Source: DATIYF01 sp035517775 (lineage in GTDB: Bacteria; Acidobacteriota; Terriglobia; Terriglobales; Acidobacteriaceae). Taken from it: a stretch of 64,000 nt of DNA. How positions within the stretch are numbered: position 1 is the stretch's first letter; each line of letters begins with the position of its first letter. The notes under the pieces were generated by a model that had not been told where the DNA came from, made no database searches, and worked only from the letters and a program-made list of their open reading frames with translations. Of the stretch, positions 1-8,875 are shown one piece after another. The stretch is taken from NCBI GenBank assembly GCA_035517775.1, contig DATIYF010000089.1, forward strand, positions 20,408-84,407, read 5' to 3'. A program made the translations under genes and the position numbers.

Positions 1-219
1 GGCTATGCCCACGCAGCTCGACGAAATCTGTGCCGGGGTAATCTTGGCCTGCCCGCAGGCCTGCTGAATCGCGGCCGCCAGAGACTCTCGGGCTGCCGCT
101 TGGTTGACCCGGGTCAAGTTGCTGCTTCCCCCGGTTCCGCGGCCGAGCACGGAATGCTCGTCTCCCACGATGCATGCGGTCTTGCTCGCGCCGCCGTCAA
201 TGCCGAGGAAGAAAGACAC
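1..219 (-). CDS. BadF/BadG/BcrA/BcrD-type ATPase, N-acetylglucosamine-kinase-like (5' part only)
   Basis: Only the first 73 codons are inside the window; the gene continues past its left edge. The protein opens with hydrophobic residues followed by GIDGGASKTACIVGD, the phosphate-1 loop of the ASKHA (actin/hexokinase) fold in the BadF/BadG/BcrA/BcrD family. A GTG at 217-219 is the likely start because the family motif begins only a few residues later. Members include N-acetylglucosamine and related amino-sugar kinases, but the same fold also occurs in 2-hydroxyacyl-CoA dehydratase activators. The divergent neighbour is a sodium:solute symporter, which favours sugar uptake and phosphorylation (inference). 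Substrate cannot be read from this fragment. Confidence 0.75.
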   Translation of the reverse strand, partial: MSFFLGIDGGASKTACIVGDEHSVLGRGTGGSSNLTRVNQAAARESLAAAIQQACGQAKITPAQISSSCVGIA

Positions 220-385
220 GTTGGTTTCTGGCCGCCTGACTACTGACCTTTAGCATACGGCCTGGCCGGCATTGCGTCGGCTTACGAAGGGGGTACATCC
301 GCGGAGATTGCCGGCAGCCTGAACATGAAACAACATTACTCTTATGAGGTGCTCTGGCATTCGGGCCGAAGTGGCGCTCACCTCT

Positions 386-1825
386 ATGGGTCTGGATAAG
401 CTCGATCTCGCGATCATTGCGCTTTATCTCGCCGGCATCACGCTGTTTGGCCTGCGCTTCCGCAAGCGCCACCGGTCGCTGCGTGATTACTTTCTGGCGG
501 AGCGCAACATTCCCTGGTGGGCGATTGCGCTTTCCATCGTTGCTGCTGAAACCAGCACGCTGACCATCATCAGCATTCCCGGGCTGGCTTACGACACCAA
601 TCTCACCTTTCTGCAGGTTGTGCTGGGCTACCTGGTAGGGCGCGTGGTCATCAGCTTCGTGCTGCTTCCCCATTACTTTCGCGGAGACCTCTATACCGCC
701 TACGAGCTGATCGAACGCCGTTTCGGAAAAGGCTTGCGCTCGCTGACGGCCGGGCTGTTCGTGGTGACGCGGGCGGCAGCTGAGGGCGTGCGCGTGTATG
801 CGGTTTCCATCGTGGTGGCGATTGCCCTTGGCACGGGCCAGATTGCTTCGATCGCCATCATCACGGTGCTGACTCTGATTTACACCTTTGAGGGAGGGCT
901 GGCGGCAGTCATCTGGACGGACGTGGTGCAGACCGCAATCTATGTGGGTGGAACGCTGGTGGGCGTCGTCACCATTCTGCATCTGGTGCCGGGCGGGTGG
1001 AGTGCAATTCATTCTCTGGCCGCTAGCACCGGCAGATTGCAGATTTTCGATTTCACGCCCACATTATGGAAGCCCTATACCTTCTGGGCTGGGCTAATCG
1101 GCGGAGCGTTCCTCACCACCGCCAGCCACGGCACCGACCAGCTCATCGTGCAGCGGCTGCTCGCGGCGCGCAGCGAAAAGCAATCGGTGACAGCGCTGCT
1201 TTCGAGCGGTGTGGCGATTCTTTTCCAGTTTGCGCTCTTTCTTATTGTGGGCGTGATGCTGTTCGCCTATTACCGTGTACCCTCGTCACATTTTGGCAGG
1301 GGTGATCGCATCTTTCCTACATTCATCGTCAGCCGCATGCCGCACGGAATTTCCGGACTTCTGATTGCCGCCATTCTCGCGGCCGCCATGTCGAACCTTA
1401 GCGCGGCGCTGAATTCGCTTTCTTCCAGCTCGATCATGGATTTTTACTCGCGGCTCGACCCCCAGGCGGACGAGGCCCGCAAGATGCGGCTCTCACGGAT
1501 TGCCACAATTTTCTGGGCGTTCGTGCTCTTCGCCCTGGCAGTCCTTTCGCTGCACAAAGTAGGCCGGGTTGTAGAAGTGGGGCTGCAGATTGCGTCGGTC
1601 GCGTATGGCGCTCTGCTGGGGGCGTTCCTGCTTGGCGTTCTTACTCGCCGCGCCAATCAATCCGGCGCCATGCTGGGGATGTTGTGCGGTTTCGCGGCGG
1701 AACTCTATCTCTGGCTTGCGACCCCCGTACCCTGGACCTGGTGGGTCGCGATCGGAACTACGATCACTTTCGCACTCGGCTATATCGCTAGCGCGCTATT
1801 CGCGCCCAAAGACGCCAGCGCCTGA
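386..1825 (+). CDS. Sodium:solute symporter (SSS family)
   Basis: This is a multi-pass membrane protein with about 13 predicted hydrophobic helices and about 479 residues, normal for the SSS family (Na+-coupled uptake of sugars, amino acids, vitamins or carboxylates). Family features are the opening LDLAIIALYLAGI helix, the AAETSTLTI segment in the second helix region, and the late LSAALNSLSSSSIMDFYSRL region, the conserved helix near the Na+ site. The frame is open from 344, but I prefer the ATG at 386 because homologues begin a few residues before this LD motif. Neither start has a strong Shine-Dalgarno. Divergent from a sugar-kinase-like gene with about 165 bp between them, so a shared promoter region and a sugar substrate are plausible but unproven. 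Confidence 0.9.
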   Translation: MGLDKLDLAIIALYLAGITLFGLRFRKRHRSLRDYFLAERNIPWWAIALSIVAAETSTLTIISIPGLAYDTNLTFLQVVLGYLVGRVVISFVLLPHYFRGDLYTAYELIERRFGKGLRSLTAGLFVVTRAAAEGVRVYAVSIVVAIALGTGQIASIAIITVLTLIYTFEGGLAAVIWTDVVQTAIYVGGTLVGVVTILHLVPGGWSAIHSLAASTGRLQIFDFTPTLWKPYTFWAGLIGGAFLTTASHGTDQLIVQRLLAARSEKQSVTALLSSGVAILFQFALFLIVGVMLFAYYRVPSSHFGRGDRIFPTFIVSRMPHGISGLLIAAILAAAMSNLSAALNSLSSSSIMDFYSRLDPQADEARKMRLSRIATIFWAFVLFALAVLSLHKVGRVVEVGLQIASVAYGALLGAFLLGVLTRRANQSGAMLGMLCGFAAELYLWLATPVPWTWWVAIGTTITFALGYIASALFAPKDASA

Positions 1826-1842
1826 GGGGGCATTACGCCCCC
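1826..1842. terminator. GC hairpin between convergent genes
   Basis: Directly after the symporter stop codon there is a 6-bp stem, GGGGGC/GCCCCC, around an ATTAC loop. It has no T-run, so termination efficiency is uncertain. It sits in the short gap between two convergent genes. Confidence 0.35.
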
Positions 1843-1881
1843 CCATTCCACTTGGGCGCCTCGGGCGGTCGTCGAACCAGT

Positions 1882-2379
1882 CTAGAACACCCGCCTCTTT
1901 CCGATGCTGCGGGTGGCGATCAAGCCTTGCACCTCTGCTCCCGGTGGCCCGACGCTCGTAACCACAGCGTCAATCTCCCAGCCAGCCTCAACCAGCACGA
2001 AGCTGGTGTTCACGGTGGGACGGCCGTCGGTAAAGTTGATGGTGAAAGTGCCCGTGCAGTCGGGATTGACCTGATAGGTTCCGGATGCCACGGGGTGAGT
2101 GAAATCGGCCACGGTAGTGCCCGCCACGGTAACGCTGTCGAGCTGTTTGAGATTGCCATGACCATCGAACACGGTCATGGCTACGCCCACTTGCGGACCG
2201 ATGGGGCCCGGACCGCCGAGTTTGTTGCCCTCGATGGTAAATCCGTAGGTTCCGCGAATAAGCCAGTTATTGCAGGAGCGGGAGGTGGGAAGACCATCGG
2301 CCCGCGCCGGCACGGCGGCCAGGACGGTGGCCCAGAATGCAGCCAGAGCAACAATCTTGATTGTGAGCCTGGGTCTCAT
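1882..2379 (-). CDS. Small secreted protein of unknown function
   Basis: The predicted precursor has about 165 residues. It starts MRPRLTIK and has a hydrophobic signal segment ending in an AxA-type site (PARA) near residue 28. The ATG at 2379 is preceded by AAAGGAG at good spacing, so the longer open frame reaching 2424 is not needed. The mature part is rich in Gly, Thr, Val and Asp and has the look of a beta-sheet protein (GTYGFTIEGN, GVAMTVFDGHGN, GTYQVNPDCTGTFTI). I recognise this pattern as a lineage-restricted exported family but cannot assign a function. Two cysteines in the mature region (SCNN and PDCTG) could form a disulfide. It is convergent with the symporter and upstream of a divergent regulator. 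Confidence 0.7.
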   Translation of the reverse strand: MRPRLTIKIVALAAFWATVLAAVPARADGLPTSRSCNNWLIRGTYGFTIEGNKLGGPGPIGPQVGVAMTVFDGHGNLKQLDSVTVAGTTVADFTHPVASGTYQVNPDCTGTFTINFTDGRPTVNTSFVLVEAGWEIDAVVTSVGPPGAEVQGLIATRSIGKRRVF

Positions 2380-2632
2380 AACAAAAACTCCTTTGTGTAA
2401 TTCTTCAGTCTTGTAGTCCACCATGAATCTTGCGGAACACGCCCCGAAACCGCGATGCTAACTGCAGGAACCAACATGTGTGGCACATCATGCGCTCCCT
2501 TTCCGGCGGTCACAATGGAGGCAGGATGAAGAAATGGTGAAGACTACCGCGGCTCCCAAGCCGTTGAAAATCAAAGACAAGCCCTCAAGAAAAACGATAC
2601 AATCAAGGCCCTTCCCCCTGGAGGGCGCGAGC

Positions 2633-4363
2633 ATGGCGCGTCTGATCAGGTTTGGAGTTTTCGAGCTCGACCCTTCCGCGTACGAATTGCGCCGCGGCTC
2701 CCGTGTAGTCAAGATGGAGCGGCTGGCCATGGAGCTGCTCCTCCTCCTGATCGCCCGCGAGGGAGAGTTGGTCTCCCGGGACGAGATCGTAGAAAAGCTC
2801 TGGGGCAAGCACGTCTTCCTCGATGCCGAGCACGGGGTCAACACTGCCATACGCAAAGTCAGACGCGCTCTCGGCGATCATCCGCAACGTCCCCGCTTCG
2901 TGCAGACGACCCCGGGCAAGGGATATCGTTTCATTGCGGCGGTGCGCCATGGCGAGGAAGCCGCGCAAGTATCCGAAAGAATCATGCTGGTGGTATTGCC
3001 CTTTCTGAATCTGAGTGGCGATCCGGCCGACGAATATCTCAGCGATGGACTCACAGAAGAGACCATCGCCCGCCTTGGGTCAATGCATCCTGAACGCCTC
3101 GGGATCATTGCCCGTACTTCCTCCATGGCATACAAGGGCACGAATAAATCCGCCCGCCAAATCGGACAGGAATTGCATGTGCATTACCTGCTCGAAAGCA
3201 GTATTCGCCGGCAAAACCAGTTTCTACGCATCACCGCCCAGCTCATCCGGGTGGAGGACGAAACTCACCTCTGGGCCAGGTCATATGACCGTAACACCGA
3301 AAGCTTACTCGGACTCCAGGACGAACTTGGGCGTGCGATCGCGGAACAAGTTCGGATCAAACTGACGCGGGCGCAAAAAACTCTTCTGGCGCACGCGAGC
3401 ACTACCAGCGCGGACGCGTATGACGCGTATTTGCGCGGCAGATTCTTCTGGAATCATCGCACCCGAGAAATGATCCTCCGGGCGATTCCGCACTTCGAAC
3501 ATGCCTTGACCATAGATCCGCATTACAGTCTGGCCTGGGCTGGGGTGGCGGATGCTTACGCCATCCTGCCGATCACCAGCGATGCGTCCAGCGAGGAGTG
3601 TCTGCCCAAAGCCATGACCGCGGCGCGCACAGCCATTCTGGCCGATGATCTCTCAGCCGAAGCCCATACCGCGTTGGGGAGCTGCAAATTCTGGATGGAA
3701 TGGGACTGGGAAGGGGCGCAGGCGGAGTTGAGGCGGGCCATCGAGCTCAATCCAAGCTACGCCCTGGCGCACCTCTGTTACGCTCACGTTTTGTCAAATT
3801 CCGGAGATCATGCCGCCGCCGACCGGGAGATCAGCAGCGCCAGAGAGTTGGATCCGCTTTCGCCGCACGTCTATTCGATCTCAGGGCAGTTGTTGTTTCA
3901 GGCGGGGCGGTACAGCGATGCCGCCGTACATCTGGAGCGAGCTTTAGCGCTCAACCCCAAGGCCTGGATCGCCAATATCGTGCTGGCGAGAATTGACATT
4001 GAGGCAGGCAGATTCGAGGATGCCATTTCCCGTTTGCAAATGGCATTCGAAAATTCCGGCGGAACCACGGAGCCCCTGTCGCTGAAAGGCTATGCCTACG
4101 CGCAGTCCGGCCATCCCGAGCAGGCACGGCAGGTCATTGGAACGCTCCTGGAGATCGCGAAGCATCGCTATGTGCCGCCCTACAACATCGGCATGGTCTT
4201 CCAGGGCCTGGGTGAAACCGCTCGCGCGGTCGAGTGGTTGGGCAAAGCCTACCAGCAGCGCGATGTGCGCATGGTCTTTTTGAGTGTTGATCCCAAGTGG
4301 AGAGAATTGAACCGGGATTTTCGGGTGAGAAGTCTGTGGCCTTGCTCCCCGCCTTCAGCCTAG
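2633..4363 (+). CDS. Winged-helix regulator with TolB/FlgO-like domain and TPR repeats
   Basis: Residues 1-105 form an OmpR/CadC-type winged helix: RFGVFELDPSAYELRR, then a recognition region (HGVNTAIRKVRRALGD) and the closing TTPGKGYRFI wing. Residues about 115-235 match the TolB-like/FlgO-type domain seen behind such helices (VVLPFLNLSGDPADEYLSDG, then TEETIARLG). The remainder is a run of TPR-like helical pairs (PHYSLAWAGVADAYA, NPSYALAHLCYAHVL, NPKAWIANIVLARIDI). Unlike CadC there is no membrane helix between DNA-binding and C-terminal parts, so it is probably cytoplasmic. ATG 2633 has GGAGG upstream; an in-frame ATG at 2480 would add 51 low-complexity basic residues. Signal and target genes are unknown. 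It may respond to peptides or protein partners through the TPRs (inference). Confidence 0.85.
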   Translation: MARLIRFGVFELDPSAYELRRGSRVVKMERLAMELLLLLIAREGELVSRDEIVEKLWGKHVFLDAEHGVNTAIRKVRRALGDHPQRPRFVQTTPGKGYRFIAAVRHGEEAAQVSERIMLVVLPFLNLSGDPADEYLSDGLTEETIARLGSMHPERLGIIARTSSMAYKGTNKSARQIGQELHVHYLLESSIRRQNQFLRITAQLIRVEDETHLWARSYDRNTESLLGLQDELGRAIAEQVRIKLTRAQKTLLAHASTTSADAYDAYLRGRFFWNHRTREMILRAIPHFEHALTIDPHYSLAWAGVADAYAILPITSDASSEECLPKAMTAARTAILADDLSAEAHTALGSCKFWMEWDWEGAQAELRRAIELNPSYALAHLCYAHVLSNSGDHAAADREISSARELDPLSPHVYSISGQLLFQAGRYSDAAVHLERALALNPKAWIANIVLARIDIEAGRFEDAISRLQMAFENSGGTTEPLSLKGYAYAQSGHPEQARQVIGTLLEIAKHRYVPPYNIGMVFQGLGETARAVEWLGKAYQQRDVRMVFLSVDPKWRELNRDFRVRSLWPCSPPSA

Positions 4364-4414
4364 CCTGCGCATCTCCGGCAGCCGCGGCAAACTTGCGTAT
4401 ACTGCTAGCCTCAA

Positions 4415-5791
4415 ATGCCGGAAGCGCCCCTGCACTCCTCCACCCAGCCGGAACTCGTACGCGATCTGCGCTTGACCCACGCCTGGGCGGTGGTGGTCGG
4501 CACCATCATCGGCAGCGGAATTTTCCTGGTCCCCTCGGAAATGATGCAGGCCGTCGGCTCGGCTCGGCTGGTGTACCTGGCATGGATCGCGGGCGGGCTG
4601 CTCTCTTTCTTCGGCGCGCTCACGTATGCCGAACTCAGCGCCCTCAAGCCCCAGGCGGGCGGAGAATACATTTATATTCGCGATGCCTACGGCCCGCTGC
4701 CATCTTTTCTTTATGCCTGGACGTGGTTCATCATCGCCAAGCCTGCGTCGGTCGCAACTCTGGCTACGGGCATGGTGCGTGTTCTGGAAACTTTTCCCGT
4801 CTTCACCTGCTTCGGACAGACCGCGTTTCGCTGTTTCCTGCCTGTCACCTACGGACAATTGGTTGCGATCGCCGCCGCGCTGCTGATCAGCCTGCTCAAC
4901 TACCTCGGAGTTAAGCGGGCCGGCGAATTTCAATTTCTGTTTACTCTGCTGAAAGTCGCCATCATTCTGGGCATTGTTGTCATCGGATTTAGTTACGCTT
5001 CCGGCGGATGGAAAAACTTCGCCACGAATTTCCCCGGTGCCACCGGCGGACTTGCGGGGTTTATGGCCGCGCTGGTCGCCGCGCTCTGGGCTTACGACGG
5101 TTGGAACGATCTCACCATGGTGGCGGGTGAAGTGCGCCAGCCGCAGCGCAACCTTCCACTCGCGCTGATTACCGGGGTTGCAGTGGTGGGCGTGCTTTAC
5201 GTTCTGGTCAATGCGGCGGTGCAGTATGCCATGCCGGCGGCCGCGGTGGCGGCTTCGCCGCGCCCCGCTTCTGACGCCGTCGGACTGGTACTCGGCGCGC
5301 GCGGGGCCGGCCTGGTGGCTTGCGGAATGGCGCTCTCCATGCTGGTTTCGATGAACGGGACCATCATGAGCGGCGCCCGCGTGCCGTATGCGCTGGCCCG
5401 CGATGGCTATTTTTTCGCGAGCCTGGCTGAAGTCAGCCCCCGCTTCCGCACGCCGTCGGTGGCGCTGCTGGCGCAGGCCCTACTTTCTACAGTCCTTCTT
5501 CTCCTGGGCGGCAGTTTCCGGCAGCTATTCTCGCTGGCGATTTTTTCCGAATGGCTCTTCTATATGCTGACCGCGAGCACGATCTTCGTTTTTCGCCGCC
5601 GTGAGCCCAATGCTGAGCGCCCCTATCGAGTCTGGGGTTATCCCGCGGTTCCCGTGCTTTTTGTTCTGGCCGCGGGGGTGCTCCTTTGCTACACATTTAC
5701 CGGAAACCTCAGGAATTCTGCCTTCGGCAGCCTGGTAATTCTGGCGGGCGTACCGGTTTTCTACGCCTTTCGCCGGCGCCGAAACGCTTAA
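4415..5791 (+). CDS. APC-superfamily amino acid permease (LAT-like)
   Basis: The protein has 458 residues and about 12 hydrophobic helices. The first helix carries the APC substrate/ion motif GTIIGSGIF (residues about 29-37), and helix 6 has ALWAYDGWND, typical of L-type amino acid transporter-like permeases. Length and spacing match the family, which exchanges or imports neutral or cationic amino acids across the inner membrane. It begins 51 bp after the winged-helix/TPR regulator on the same strand and may be cotranscribed. The precise amino acid cannot be inferred from sequence alone. Confidence 0.88.
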   Translation: MPEAPLHSSTQPELVRDLRLTHAWAVVVGTIIGSGIFLVPSEMMQAVGSARLVYLAWIAGGLLSFFGALTYAELSALKPQAGGEYIYIRDAYGPLPSFLYAWTWFIIAKPASVATLATGMVRVLETFPVFTCFGQTAFRCFLPVTYGQLVAIAAALLISLLNYLGVKRAGEFQFLFTLLKVAIILGIVVIGFSYASGGWKNFATNFPGATGGLAGFMAALVAALWAYDGWNDLTMVAGEVRQPQRNLPLALITGVAVVGVLYVLVNAAVQYAMPAAAVAASPRPASDAVGLVLGARGAGLVACGMALSMLVSMNGTIMSGARVPYALARDGYFFASLAEVSPRFRTPSVALLAQALLSTVLLLLGGSFRQLFSLAIFSEWLFYMLTASTIFVFRRREPNAERPYRVWGYPAVPVLFVLAAGVLLCYTFTGNLRNSAFGSLVILAGVPVFYAFRRRRNA

Positions 5792-5976
5792 CTTCGGGCA
5801 GTCTCTGGAAGTCGCGCCGCAGCCTGCTGCTTTTCTCCCATTCCAGATTCGGCAAAAGCTTGATTACTGAAGTACAACAGCGGCGGGCACGTTTACCCTC
5901 AGCGCCACCTCTCGTAACTTAGAGCTTCCACCCGACGCATCTCCCCAGGCTCGGGTCCCCCTAAGCGGAGTTATTG

Positions 5977-7023
5977 ATGGCGACGGCGAACAATTTCGAA
6001 CTGGGACTTCTGCCCGAACGCAAGCTGAACTGGCGCACCCTGGCCACCAGCTACGGGGCGGAAATCATTCTGGTTTTGATCTTTATCAATCTTGGTCTTA
6101 TCTGGCCGGAGAGGCTGCAGTTTACGCGCGACTATCACGTGACAGAGTTAATTCCTCTGCCCAGCCTGCAGCCGCCTCCCCCCGTAATTAAAGCGCCGCC
6201 CATGCACGCCAAGCTGCTGCCCGCCGCACCCCTGATGCCGATGGAGCGGCCGCACATGGTGGTGCCGCGCGAGGTGCGCATGGAGCGTCCGCAGCAGCGC
6301 GAAGTGGCACCGCCCAAAGTCGTCACCGATCAGTTCTCCGCGCCGGTGCTGAAAGTCACCTCGGGGGGAGCCCGCATGGCGCGGCTGGTCCGCACGGGTG
6401 AATTTGGGAGCTCAGTGGCGCCCACCGTCAACAAGCCGATCGAGAAAGTTCAGACCGGAGGCTTTGGCGATCCCGAGGGCGTAAAGGGGACAGGCAAAGA
6501 GAACGCCAAGATGACCATCGCCAAGCTGGGCTCGTTTGACCTGCCGGAAGGCGCGGGCCAGGGCAACGGCGCGGGTGGAGCGCATGGGGTGAAGGGAACC
6601 GTGGCCAGCGCCGGCTTCGGCAATGGCATCGCCCAGCCGGGCGAAGGCGACGGCCGCAGCAATGGACGCGGCCATGCCGTGCAGACCGGTGGCTTCGGCA
6701 CGCAAGTGGCCCAGGCCGGCGGGCCGGTTCACCTGGCAGAGAGCGGCCCTCCGACCACGCCGGTCGAAATTACTTATAAGCCCACGCCGGTGTATACGCA
6801 GGAGGCCCGCAACCTGAAGCTGGAGGGCGACGTTCTTCTGGAAGTGATGTTCGGGGCGAATGGGCAGCTGCAGGTGTTGCGGGTGGTGCGCGGACTGGGG
6901 CACGGGCTGGATGAGTCGGCGGTGAGCGCCGCCCGGCAAATGCGCTTCAAACCCGCCTTGCGCAAGGGTTCAGCCGTGGATTCCACGGCGATCGTGCACG
7001 TGGTATTTCGTTTGGCTTACTGA
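5977..7023 (+). CDS. TonB-family energy-transducer protein with Gly-Phe-Gly repeat linker
   Basis: A short cytoplasmic N-terminus is followed by one membrane helix (about residues 28-44), then a Pro-rich stretch (PSLQPPPPVIKAPP). The middle is a long Gly-rich linker with five related units (TGEFG, TGGFG, LGSFD, SAGFG, TGGFG). The C-terminal 85 residues form a TonB domain (YKPTPVYTQEARNLKLEG, then AVSAARQMRFKPALRKG) ending in a beta strand, HVVFRLAY. TonB proteins couple the proton-motive force, through ExbB/ExbD, to outer-membrane receptors; no exbBD is present here. The ATG at 5977 has GGAG 6 nt upstream, better than the TTG at 5974. The following metalloprotease gene starts 20 bp later, so the two are probably cotranscribed. 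Confidence 0.88.
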   Translation: MATANNFELGLLPERKLNWRTLATSYGAEIILVLIFINLGLIWPERLQFTRDYHVTELIPLPSLQPPPPVIKAPPMHAKLLPAAPLMPMERPHMVVPREVRMERPQQREVAPPKVVTDQFSAPVLKVTSGGARMARLVRTGEFGSSVAPTVNKPIEKVQTGGFGDPEGVKGTGKENAKMTIAKLGSFDLPEGAGQGNGAGGAHGVKGTVASAGFGNGIAQPGEGDGRSNGRGHAVQTGGFGTQVAQAGGPVHLAESGPPTTPVEITYKPTPVYTQEARNLKLEGDVLLEVMFGANGQLQVLRVVRGLGHGLDESAVSAARQMRFKPALRKGSAVDSTAIVHVVFRLAY

Positions 7024-7043
7024 GCAACAGAGAGGATCGAGTT

Positions 7044-8795
7044 ATGCGTACCTGGAAATGGATAGCCGCTGCGTTTCTGCTGGTCACGATGAGTGCGTTC
7101 GCGCAGGAGTCCGTTGGGCAAGCGCCGGCGTCAAAGCCCGCATCCAGCGCCACCATGGCGGCGGCGCCGCAAGCTGAGGATTCGGCGCAATCCGCCGATG
7201 GCGCTGTGACCACGCTGGATCAGGTGGTGGACCGCGTGATCGCGCGGGAACATGCCCTCATCAACCTGCTGCAGAAGCGCACCCCGCTGGTTGAGACCTA
7301 TTTGCAGAACATGAAGAATGACCCCGTGCTCGGCCCGGTGCCAGTGAACGACCGCTATTTCTTCGGGCGCATGGCCATGAGCGAAGACGACCGCCGCGAC
7401 TACCTCTCGCGCGGGGATAACTTCCAGGACCGCGTGCTGGGCGGCATGTCGAAGCTGGTCAAGATTTCCTACGTGCCCACGGGCTTTTCCTGGATGGTGT
7501 TCGTGGACCGCGACAGCTTCGACCGGGCGCACTACAGCTTCCATTACGTTCGCCGCGAGTTTTTGGGCGACGTGCGCTGCATCGTATTTGATGTTACCCC
7601 CAAGCCGAAATCCGGCAACGGCCGCTTCGAGGGCCGCATCTGGGTGGAAGACCAGAACTACAACATCGTGCGCGTGAACGGCACCTACGTTCCGCATCCG
7701 CGGCACGAGTACTTCTTCCACATGGATACCTGGCGGGTGAACCTGATTCCCGGTTACTGGCTGCCGGCTTACATCTACAGCGAGGAAGGCGACTTCAGTG
7801 TCGGCTCCAAGGACAAGTTTGCCTTCAAGGCGCAGACCCGCATCTGGGGTTATGACCTGAAGGATGCGAACCGGGAAGACGAAATGACGCAGGTGCTGGT
7901 GGATTCCTCAGTGAAGGATGAGAGCCCGGTTTCGCAGGACGCGACGCCGCTGCAGGCCCAGCGCGAGTGGCAGCAGCAGGCCGAAGACAACGTGATTGAC
8001 CGCCTGCAGGCCGCCGGATTGCTGGCGCCCCGGGGGAGCCTGGACAAGGTTTTGCAAACGGTGGTCAACAACCTGGAAATTACCAATAACGTGGAGCTGC
8101 CGCGCCCAGTGCACGTGCGCGTGCTGCTCACTTCGCCGCTTGAGACCTTCAGCGTTGGCAACACCATCGTGATCAGCCGCGGACTGATTGACGTTCTGCC
8201 CGATGAGGCCTGCCTCGCCATGGTGCTCTCGCACGAACTGGCGCACATTGTGCTCGGCCATAACCTGGGCAGCAAGTACGCTTTCAACGACCGCATGCTC
8301 TTCTCTGACGATGCTACCTATGAGAACCTCGGCTTCAAGCACGTGCCGGAAGAGGAAGCCGCGGCCGACAAGAAGGCCATCGAGATGTTGAAGAACTCGC
8401 CTTACGCCAGCAAGCTGGATTCCGCCGGCCTATTCCTGCGCGAACTGCAGGAACGCGGCCCCTCGCTTCTCGCCTTGCTGACGGCCCACCTGGGCAACAG
8501 TTTCGTGGACGACAAGGGGCAACTGATCCGTATGGTGGCCCTGGCAGACTCGGCTCCGAAACTCGATCCCATGAAGCTCGACCAGATCGCCGCTCTGCCC
8601 TTAGGCGGGCGCGTCAAGCTCAACGCCTGGACCGATCAGGTGGAGATGGTCAAGACCGCTCCCGTGGCAATCACCTCGGCGCGCGATAAGATGCCGCTGG
8701 AAGTCACGCCGTTCTTCCCGCGCCTCACTCGCCTGGGCGTTGCCAATGCCACGGCCAGCGCGACCGCGGCCAGCGCCACCGCTCCCAGCAATTAA
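7044..8795 (+). CDS. Exported M48-type zinc metalloprotease with N-terminal accessory domain
   Basis: A signal peptide (about residues 1-22, ending SAFAQ) precedes a 583-residue protein. Zinc motif HELAH (His397, Glu398, His401) lies in HELAHIVLGH, and a downstream EEEAAADKKA supplies the third ligand glutamate, as in M48 peptidases. The first 270 residues are a separate domain with beta-rich, aromatic sequence (VFVDRDSFDRAHYSFHYV, WVEDQNYNIVRVNGTYVP) that resembles lipoprotein-sorting/LolA-like folds, but this is only my impression. The C-terminal tail is an Ala/Thr-Ser low-complexity stretch. It lies 20 bp after a TonB gene, hinting at envelope quality control or maturation coupled to outer-membrane transport. 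Confidence 0.82.
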   Translation: MRTWKWIAAAFLLVTMSAFAQESVGQAPASKPASSATMAAAPQAEDSAQSADGAVTTLDQVVDRVIAREHALINLLQKRTPLVETYLQNMKNDPVLGPVPVNDRYFFGRMAMSEDDRRDYLSRGDNFQDRVLGGMSKLVKISYVPTGFSWMVFVDRDSFDRAHYSFHYVRREFLGDVRCIVFDVTPKPKSGNGRFEGRIWVEDQNYNIVRVNGTYVPHPRHEYFFHMDTWRVNLIPGYWLPAYIYSEEGDFSVGSKDKFAFKAQTRIWGYDLKDANREDEMTQVLVDSSVKDESPVSQDATPLQAQREWQQQAEDNVIDRLQAAGLLAPRGSLDKVLQTVVNNLEITNNVELPRPVHVRVLLTSPLETFSVGNTIVISRGLIDVLPDEACLAMVLSHELAHIVLGHNLGSKYAFNDRMLFSDDATYENLGFKHVPEEEAAADKKAIEMLKNSPYASKLDSAGLFLRELQERGPSLLALLTAHLGNSFVDDKGQLIRMVALADSAPKLDPMKLDQIAALPLGGRVKLNAWTDQVEMVKTAPVAITSARDKMPLEVTPFFPRLTRLGVANATASATAASATAPSN

Positions 8796-8823
8796 GGGGG
8801 GGCTGCAAGAGATCAGGTTGAAG

Positions 8824-8875
8824 TAAACACGAGCCGGAACGGGGAGGGAATCTCAGTTCCGGCGTTCGTGTTTTT
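8824..8875 (+). terminator. Rho-independent terminator after the metalloprotease gene
   Basis: The arms AAACACGAGCCGGAAC and GTTCCGGCGTTCGTG pair with a 2-nt bulge and end in TTTTT at 8871-8875. The right arm lies inside the 3' end of the convergent gluconokinase gene. Confidence 0.7.
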
